NCBI GenBank assembly: GCA_964613795.1 | Contig: CAZTJR010000071.1 | Location: 1-5,224 of the forward strand | Length of the DNA stretch: 5,224 nucleotides | Reading direction: 5' to 3' | From: Chromatocurvus sp964613795 | GTDB taxonomy: Bacteria; Pseudomonadota; Gammaproteobacteria; Pseudomonadales; Halieaceae | Shown: piece by piece, positions 4,724 through 5,224 of the stretch | Layout: each line of letters starts with the position of its first letter | Position numbering within the stretch: position 1 is the stretch's first letter | Notes under the pieces: model-generated | Told to the model about the DNA's origin: nothing | What the model saw: the letters and a program-made list of their open reading frames with translations, nothing else | The model's database searches: none | Made by a program: the position numbers and the translations under genes

Positions 4724-5224
4724 CTACAACCTTGCCTCGGCGCGGTGGGCGAGGAACCACTGGTAGGCATTCGCCAGCCCGTCCTCGAGGCCGATGCGCG
4801 CCTCCCAGCCCATGGCGTGCAGGCGGGAGACGTCGAGGAGCTTACGGGGAGCACCATCGGGCCTTGATGTGTCGAAGACCAGTTTACCCCTGAAGCCCAC
4901 CACCGTCGCCACGGCGCCGGCCAGCTCGGCGATGGTGCAGTCGACGCCGGTGCCAACATTGATGTGGCTGAGCATGGGCCGGGTATTGGCGGCGTAGCGG
5001 TCGGCATCCAGCTCCATGACAAACACCGAGGCAGCCGCCATGTCGTCCACGTGCAGGAACTCCCGCTTCGGCGTGCCGGTGCCCCACACGGTTACCTGCT
5101 CGTCGCCGCGCCTCGCGGCCTCATGAAAACGCCGCAGCATCGCGGGAATTACGTGGCTATTCTCCGGGTGGAAGCTGTCGCCGGGGCCGTAGAGGTTGGT
5201 GGGCATCACCGAGCGGTAGTCACG
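4724..5224 (-). CDS. fcl: GDP-L-fucose synthase, C-terminal half (N-terminus beyond window)
   Basis: The frame is open from the right edge and ends at TAG 4726-4724; about 166 of the usual ~320 residues are visible. The protein (also called WcaG) is an extended short-chain dehydrogenase. It epimerises and reduces GDP-4-keto-6-deoxy-D-mannose to GDP-L-fucose with NADPH in the cytoplasm. Seen here: RDYRSVMPTNLYGPGD, then SFHPENSHVIPAM with the conserved His proposed as catalytic acid, RRFHEA, the substrate-binding VWGTGTPKREFLHVDDMA, the INVGTG strand and the closing PRKLLDVSRLHAMGW. The nucleotide-binding Gly motif and the Ser/Tyr/Lys catalytic residues lie outside. A start inside the window (GTG 5209 or ATG 5206) is false because conserved residues precede it. 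Its partner gmd would be expected upstream, beyond the window. The visible part is intact. Confidence 0.95.
   Translation of the reverse strand, partial: RDYRSVMPTNLYGPGDSFHPENSHVIPAMLRRFHEAARRGDEQVTVWGTGTPKREFLHVDDMAAASVFVMELDADRYAANTRPMLSHINVGTGVDCTIAELAGAVATVVGFRGKLVFDTSRPDGAPRKLLDVSRLHAMGWEARIGLEDGLANAYQWFLAHRAEARL

Noticed and set aside
5211..5222. ops-like GCGGTAGT near the right edge on the + strand, and a similar one on the - strand at 12-20
   Set aside because: Both are the complement of codons for Asp-Tyr-Arg in coding sequence (fcl and the first gene) and lack the flanking ops bases; coincidence.
1..5224. CRISPR arrays, tRNA/rRNA genes, insertion sequences
   Set aside because: No regularly spaced repeats, no tRNA-like or rRNA segments, and no transposase or terminal inverted repeats were seen.

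Overview
The window is GC-rich DNA of gammaproteobacterial character. I infer this from the enterobacterial-style GDP-L-fucose synthase, the RfaH-type NusG paralog and a DUF1640-type coiled-coil gene. I cannot assign a genus. It looks like part of a surface-polysaccharide locus: an RfaH-like elongation factor, a GDP-L-fucose synthase, a polytopic GT-C-type glycosyltransferase and a bitopic/polytopic membrane protein with a large periplasmic domain.

Layout. The + strand carries the 3' end of an unrecognised helical protein gene (to 338), followed closely by an rfaH-like gene (367-897). A possible short leader ORF precedes rfaH. After a 24-codon remnant-like ORF (915-989), a convergent DUF1640-type gene occupies the - strand (986-1372), with a very strong ribosome binding site. 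The stretch 1373-1743 has no intact gene. It holds a candidate - strand promoter with a dyad, an ops-like 12-mer, what looks like the collapsed remnant of an ElyC/DUF218-type envelope gene on the - strand, and a good sigma70-type promoter on the + strand. That promoter drives a two-gene unit: a 126-residue protein with a PqqD-like N-terminus (1744-2124), and 2 bases downstream a 335-residue membrane protein (2127-3134). Convergent to them on the - strand are a 480-residue GT-C-like glycosyltransferase (3189-4631) and, upstream of it, fcl (from beyond the window end to 4724).

How it fits together. fcl would supply GDP-L-fucose in the cytoplasm. The GT-C protein would transfer a lipid-linked sugar on the periplasmic side. 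The RfaH-like factor would allow processive transcription of the long polysaccharide operon. The 126/335-residue pair is probably translated together and may have an accessory or sensing role at the membrane. Its function is not known to me.

Most notable: (1) a ~42-residue C-terminal module is shared, without gaps, by the first gene and the PqqD-like gene, which have unrelated N-termini; (2) the region between rfaH and that pair is a mosaic, with a gene remnant, an inverted DUF1640 cassette and an ops-like site; (3) the GT-C gene is clearly lower in GC than its neighbours; (4) the 3' end of the first gene has extreme G-over-C strand asymmetry.
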